From positions 16,837,271 through 16,901,270 of the forward strand of contig NC_135558.1 of assembly GCF_964340395.1 (NCBI RefSeq): a stretch of DNA of 64,000 bases, read 5' to 3'. The stretch is from Glandiceps talaboti. Taxonomy: Eukaryota > Hemichordata > Enteropneusta > Spengelidae. The position numbers and the translations under genes were made by a program. Position 1 is the first letter of the stretch. Each line of letters begins with the position of its first letter. Shown here piece by piece: positions 14,701 to 22,600 of the stretch. The notes under the pieces were generated by a model. The model was not told where the DNA came from, did not search any database, and saw only the letters and a program-made list of their open reading frames with translations.

Positions 14701-15720
14701 ACTTGAATGACTAAATCTTTAATACCAGTATTTATACTGATTAGCCTTGATAAACTACCTACGGAATTTATGTAGATTTTACCTGCAGTGTTTTTTGCCG
14801 ATAGCTAAAAGCACTGTTTGTGATGAAGACGCTTGGTTAGTTACTTTAATAATAAGAAGCAGACATTGTTTGTGATGAAACTATTTGGTTAGTTACTTTA
14901 GTAATAAGCAGAAATGGTAGACTATTAGAACCCATCACCACCAGACTACCGTGGATTGCAAAGACATTACCTGTTGTCTATAGACTTCATTACTATGTCT
15001 GAGAGAATCATACTCATCCTGCAGGAAATTTAATTTGAGTTCTAATTTGCTGATACTACTGGACTTCTACAATACAAAGGGTAAAGGAAAGGAAAAAATA
15101 CATACAGCAATAATAATAAATAGTGAGAAAATACATACATTCAACAATCTAATGAAACTAAAACTACATGCAAATAACACACCCTTCTAACATGTAACAA
15201 TGATACTACCAAACTAGAGTGACTATAGAGTTTCAATTAGGAAGCACAAAGTCTTGCATGTCTTTATTACAAATTGCATAAACAAAACACAGGCATATAA
15301 AATGATACATTTTTATATCACCGTAAAGGCCTAATAAAAAACTGCGGTTTGGATTAAGCTCAATTTTAGAATAGGTGGGGTAGGTAGATGTTTTACTTTA
15401 TTTTATATATATTTTTTTTTCAGGTATGAGTGTCTAGGTCTGGTAGTTATGTGTTTTCCAAATGGTCTGTCTTCTTGGTTTCTTCCTATCATATGTACGG
15501 CCATTACAGATAGGATGAACAGTTTTTTATTGTCTTTTTATTGATGTCAGTTTCTGCATCCACTATTTCTGGTGAGACTTCACAATTTTTGTGATTTTAT
15601 TTTTTTAAAGTTTAGGGTCGGCAGTGAAAAACTAGGTGGGATTGGATAACTGGAACAAACAGTTTTTATCACTACTGAACTGAGGTTCAGTAGTGCTATA
15701 GGGATCGCCCGGCGTCTGTC

Positions 15721-15761
<41 letters not shown>

Positions 15762-18700
15762 CAACAACTTAAAGTCAAAAACTGCTGAACCGATTGCCAT
15801 GATATTTGGTGGATCCATTACCTTGGGTGTCTAGTTGGGAAATTGTTCAAATCAAAATGATCGCATCACAGGTGTGTGATTTGGGTCAAAAAATGTGATT
15901 TTTGGTCAAATAACTTAAACTCAGAAACTACTGGGCAGATTGAAACTACTAGGCTTGAACACAAATCAACATCTCTGTCGAATGTGGCAAGATAAAAACA
16001 AAATTAATGTAAGTTGTTTATTTGTGTTAACAGTGAGATCAAATATAACATTTCATTTGTATTAGTGTCTGTATTTTGTTTGCGTAATTCAAAACAAAAG
16101 ATGTTGTGTGATATGTTAAAAACATCATGCCATCCAATTGCAACTCTATAGTCACCCTGGTTTGGTAGTAATAGTAAGAAAATACAACAAAACTGCATGC
16201 AAATAACAACGATAACCACAATAATGGTAGTGAGACAACATCAATGATCAGTAGAACAAACTGAACTACATGCAAGAAACACTATCTCCTAATAGTAATG
16301 ATAATCACAATAATAGTAATGAGACAATATTGACAGCCTAGATCTAACAGAATTGCATGCAAATATCTAAAAATAACTGCCATGCACTCTTATGTAGTAC
16401 ATTAGCAGGAAACGCATATAATAAACATAATTAATATGAAAACACAAACAATATTTAATAACTTCATAGCTGTCAACAAGACATATACTATGAAAAAAAA
16501 TATGTTTTCTATGGAATATATTGAATGACTTTAACTTTAAAATATAAAATATATGTCAGTCCACTTTTTGTATAAATAGCCTCTCTGGATTTGAAATTAA
16601 CAGTAAGTCCAGGGTACATACGTGTACATGTACTGTATAGACTACTTAACATATATGGACTAACAAGTTTGTAGGGTGTAGTAGTACCGATTTACTACAA
16701 ACATCATAGATGGACTACCAAGTTTGTAGGGTGCAGTAGTACCATATCATATATGGACTACCAAGTTTGTAGGGTGCAGTAGCAGCGTTTTCCTTAACGT
16801 CATAGATGGACTACCAAGTTTGTAGTGTGCAGTAGTACCGATTTCCTTAACATAAATGGACTACCAAGTTTGTAGGGTGCAGTAGTAGCATATCTTAGAT
16901 GGACTACCAAGTTTGTAGGGTGTAGTAGTACCGATTTACTACAACCATCATAAATGGACTACCAAGTTTGTAGGGTGCAGTAGTACCGATAGTAGTACAT
17001 GTATACAACAACATGTGGAATTCAATAGAAAAATTGTAGCTGATACAGTTTACTTGACGAAACATGATTACCAAGCATAAAATTAAATTCTAGTCCTGCA
17101 CCTGTATAATAGTATCTGATATAATTCACATGACATAAAATGATATAATATCAAACAAATCTAATAATTAGAACTTCCACTACATTTACAGCTAAGCAAA
17201 ATAAGCATAAATTTACAGCACTTCTGATGTAAATAAAGCACCCTGGCTTAAACCCCAAAACAGAAAAGTAATCTCAAGTATTTTTTTTAATAAAAGCTAA
17301 ATTAACATTTAATTAAATGGAAAAAATTAAGCATTTACATAATTAACAAAATAATTAATTATCAATTACTTTTATGATTAAAATATAAATTACAACCATT
17401 CAAAATTACAGAAAATTTCATAGATTTTCACCGCCTTGTAATCTTAGATATAGCAATAGTTATTACTGAACACATACTTTCCGGAAATATTCCATTAGGG
17501 TATAGATTATGCAAATGACAGCAGAGTTTTATTCTTTATTTAGATACATGCATTGTCTGATAATCCTTCAATCACTGTACCATATTGTAAAAATACAAAC
17601 ATATGGTCTGTTGTGATATTATCTCTGTGCTTTTCTATTTCAATGCACACAACACATCGTATGTATCACTTATGCTAGCAAATTCTCGGTACCTGCAACA
17701 GCATTTCACGTCACGCTAGAGGGTCACAATAGAACAAGAAGGTCGACTTATTCTCATGCATGCCTATAGTAATGCATGTGAAGTGCGTGGAGTGGAATTG
17801 AATGTTCATTATTTTTATGATGTACCTAGGCAGTATACGTATTTCAGGTACCGAGAATTGATAATGCTTGCAATGCACTAGTCTGAAGGATCCAGACAGT
17901 GGTCCACATAATATGTAACTGCTCACTTGCAGTGTATTACATAACCAGACACTTATGTAACCACTAACTTGCTGCATCAATTGCAATTATCTTTTCTGCA
18001 TGCTTACTTTTAGTGAAATTGTGAGACTTCAATACAATTCTAGTTTCAGCTATCTTGTTTTGACCCTTGACCCCTGGCCTGTGACCAAAGCAACAAGCAA
18101 CACTCTTCTTATCCATTATCAAACAACTGAATTCATGTACATGTACATACCTCTGCAACTTCTTGATTCAGCTCTGTTAATTGTTCCATACATTTTGTTT
18201 TTTCTCTTTCAAGCTTGATGACAAGATCGGCGTTGTCCAGTTTATGTTGTCTGAAGTCATCCCTGAAAACACGGAAAGTATTTCATTGGATGATGTCTAT
18301 ATTCATACCAAATCTAGATTACCTCATTATCTCTTCAGTATAGAGCTAAATTTAGAGGTGCTACAATCTCTTTAATAAATAAACAATTCTGTTTAAGGGT
18401 TCCAAGACCTTGACCATGGCATTTTATGAAATGAAAGCTAAGGTTAGACTGGTTTTGTCCTAGCTGTTTTAACTGTTATCTGGTGAGTCATGGAAAGGCA
18501 CTTTCACCATCCCTGAATCACGTGATATCTTGCAAAATGCGAGAAATAAAATTATTTAAATTAACCATGAACTGACTACTGAATACTGGGGTAGAGAGTT
18601 CTGAGTATGAGGTGCCAATTACGTATGCTGATGTCAACTACACCCAAACATATAATATATATCAGTCTGTCTGTTGTTGACTACCTAATAATCTGTATGG

Positions 18701-19615
18701 AAATGAGGGTTAAGATACCACTGGACACACAAAGTAATGTTGTTGGTGACATCAACATACACATTTGGATACCTTTATTGGTTGCATTGACAGAATTCCC
18801 TACCCCAGCATACAGACCCAGCATACAGACATCAGTTAATAGCTAGTTTGAATAATTTCACTTCAATTATTTTTGGAGAAGTTGTACAATGCAGAGGAGG
18901 GTGAAAGTGATTTTTTGTGCCTTCTTGACATCAACTACAAAGTTTGGCAGGAAATCAACCCTCACCTTTGTTTCTATTTAATCCATTGAAATGCTCTACT
19001 ATCAGGTAAAAACAAATAATAATTATACAAAATCACAAGTTTACCTCTCTGTTGTTATTTTTTCCAAGAGTTTCTTGGCTGTCTCTAACTCTGTTTGTAG
19101 ACTTTCCTGTAGCTTCAAGCTTTCTCCTAATTTTTCACTGGTGTCTGTTAATTTCTGTTGACACTTCCCAAGCTCCTCTTGACTATTCATGAACTATAAC
19201 CGAGAAAGACGTTGTACACAACACATTATATCCTCATTATGATAAAAACGAATGCATATACATATCAGGGCTTGAAATTAACATTTTTTCTTTGGTAGTC
19301 ATAATGGGCTACCAATTTCAGAAAGTGGTAGCCCAAGGATGGAGACCAACAGTCCTATATTCCTGAACTCAAAACACAGTTCCTCTAATGGAAATCTGTT
19401 ATTAAAATACTTTATGTCCGTACATCTGCTATCCTTGAAATGATCGCATAATCAGTGGTAGCCTGAGTTGGCTACCAGCTGTAAATTATGGTAGCCCCAT
19501 GACAAGAATTGGTAGTCTGTGGACACAGGACAACTGTTAATTTTGTGGCCTGCATATGGTCAATAATAATGATACAAATATGAAATGTGAATATTAACAA
19601 ACAAACATTCATTAA

Positions 19616-19662
<47 letters not shown>

Positions 19663-22600
19663 ATACAAAACTCCTTGATATTGAAATCAACCACATATTT
19701 AGCTTACATATGGAAAATTCCGCTTATAAAATATTTTTGGATTTAAAGAGACAGGCAAGGTGATATTTGGGTAAGGTGAAATTTACACATATACCACAAA
19801 AAATAATGACTGAACAGTATTAAACTGATATTAATAATTATGCTTTTGATTCATAATGGCAAATGGTGTGGGTTCATGAAAGTGGGATAAATCTTTCATA
19901 CATATCTGTAAAGAATAACTAACATTTGAACTATTTTGAACTCACCAAGTGTTTGACTTTAGCTATTTCTTGGGTTTGAAATTCTTTTATTTCATCATTT
20001 TCTTCTCTTTTCTTGAAAACATTTGCTTCTAACTTAACCACTTTCTCTTGAAGCTCCTTATTTTGCTGTTGAGACAATTGTGAATGTGTGATGGTAAGTA
20101 ACACTCATTAGGAGTCTAGAGTCTAGCTGCTAAACTACCAGGCTTTGTTTTGATATAAGGTGACTGAAGGTAGCATTATTTTCACTTGGGTGTGATGCAC
20201 CAGAGGTACTGACGTCAACTTTCTGAGGGCAGATCCGGGGTCTTGTTACAAGGCTATAACAAAGCAAGTAACTATCTTAATAATCATGACTGAGGGAACA
20301 CTGTTGAAAGTAACCTCTTTGGGAGTCCAGTAAACAAGCGGCAAATATGTGATTCCTTCCTTCATGCATCCATCTTGAGTTAATTATTCATTTTGATAAT
20401 TTTTAAAGGGATATGTTTCAATCCTGGGTCATTCCATTACTGTTATCTTAATATCAATGGTTTAAATGGCATCATTCTTTTGTTCTGCCCAAACTCTTTT
20501 CTATAGCTCTGCCAAACAACTGGTTTTCACACTAAAGTGTGCTTTACATGCAGACCAAATCATCCTCGACATGCCACGCATGCTATATTCTTATTCATAT
20601 TGCATACATTTTTTGAATGTTCAAGATATCCGAGAATGAAGTCACACACATTCGTCATGACTTCAGAAAATACTGTCGAAGCCATGGTGGATATCAGGTG
20701 AAAGCTTTGGTGAGCTACTAGTATTTCTTGGTGCAAAATGGAGTTAAGTTTATGAACATAGGGTTAGGGGGCTAGGGTAAGACATAAGAACACTGGGCCT
20801 GACATATATGTAGTTAATCTAAGGGTAATGCAATATTGGAACTACAAAATAAAGGGGATTGTCATATTAGTGTTAGGAATGACAAAGAGTTCCTTAGGAC
20901 CTTTCCATCTATGGCTCTCATCAGTAATCATTAAAATTCCTACCCATTTTACTGCCTTGACTGCTGCACTAACTCATCTTAAGCCTCAGATGTGTTCTGT
21001 ACCTCTTTACTTTGTTTCATTTCCTGTATCAAAACTTGAATTCTGTCAATCAAATCGCAGGTGAGGAGGACCTACTATACTCATGCATATAACTGTCACT
21101 GTACCTTCGTCAAACTCTTAACTTTGGCTTGATGTTCCTCTTCTTGTTTCTTCATCTCCAATGCATGCATTTCAGTCATTCTTGACCTTTGACCTTGATA
21201 ATCCTCATTCATTTCCTGGATCCTCTTCAATGCAGCTGTGAGAGTAAAACATGGCATTCGTCACATGACATTTCTATATGAAGTATGATTTTGTAGAACA
21301 ATACCTAGAGAAAGAAAGCTTTTGACGTACACTCTCAGATTGTTATGTATATTGCTCAAAAAATGAAATTTGTTGGTTAATGTTTCAATGACATCCTAAC
21401 AATATAGACATACACACACAGAAAAAAGCTATAAATCATGGCCAGTAGATATCCTTTGACAAATTATAAGTTTTCAAAATCACCCCTGATGATTTGAGAA
21501 TCCAGCATGGAATAATGGATTAGGACCTTGGTTCTATTGCAGACGTTTTTTATGAAACTGAGGTTTGATTATGAGGGTGGACAGGGATATTCATATTACG
21601 ACTTCAGGTAAAATTCAGGTGAAATTCTTGGTCTGCAAAACAGTTGTACTTTGTCTAAATCACAATTTTTAAATGATGCTCTGGAATTTTGCTAATCTAA
21701 CCTTATGACAAAATAAATACAACAACTAATGTATACTATTGTATACTATGTATACCCATCATACTATCGTTCAGCAGGAAAGGTAAACATTACATTTACA
21801 ACCATGTTTATGTCTTTGGAGCAGGATGCCTTATACCTCTAGTCTGGATGCCAACATCGTCTAAACTACATCTGGTCAAAGTCCCTCAATCAGCACAAAA
21901 AGTTGTTTATCCAATCAGTGAACCCCAACTGGTATAATGATGTAAACAACATCCTAAGCTGACAAATATACCACATTTGGACATTACATAACTGCCCCGA
22001 TAAACTCTAACTTTATGAGGGACTGTTTATTGGTTAAAATTTTGGGACTAATTAACAAACACAGGGCTTCTAGAGTAATGACTTTGACTATACTGAGTGG
22101 AGGTGTAAATGGTAACGATACCATATACATGTAGGAACTAGACTAAATGCCTTAGTACAATACATCATTCTCACATCAAAAAGTTACCATCCAATACACA
22201 AAAACTATTAACATACAAAAAAACTCACCATCTTGTTGTTTCTCTAGTGCACCTTCCACTCTTTCCTTCATTTTCATGGCATCTTTCAACATGGCACCAT
22301 ACTCTGACACTTTGGTTTCCAAGTCTTTGATTTGTTCATTTTTCTTAGCAAGTTTAGCAATCAGTTCTTCCTTGGTGACCGGCTACCATAGAAAAATTGA
22401 AACAACAAATACGGAATTACTCAAAAATTTGACAGATCTTGCTAGATACAAATAGCATGGTTGGCAGCATGAATACATCTACATGTATAATGTATCTTTA
22501 CTTCTTTACATTGCTTTTGTATATAAGATTTCTGACCCCAGTAAAAGAGGTGTGTGTGCGGGGGGTGGGGGTGGTTAGTAACAGTTACACACCTGAAGAA

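Noticed and set aside
16655-16990. Regular repeats that could suggest a CRISPR array
   Set aside because: Eukaryotic minisatellite: the 'spacers' are two recurring tail types, not unique sequences, and no cas genes are present.
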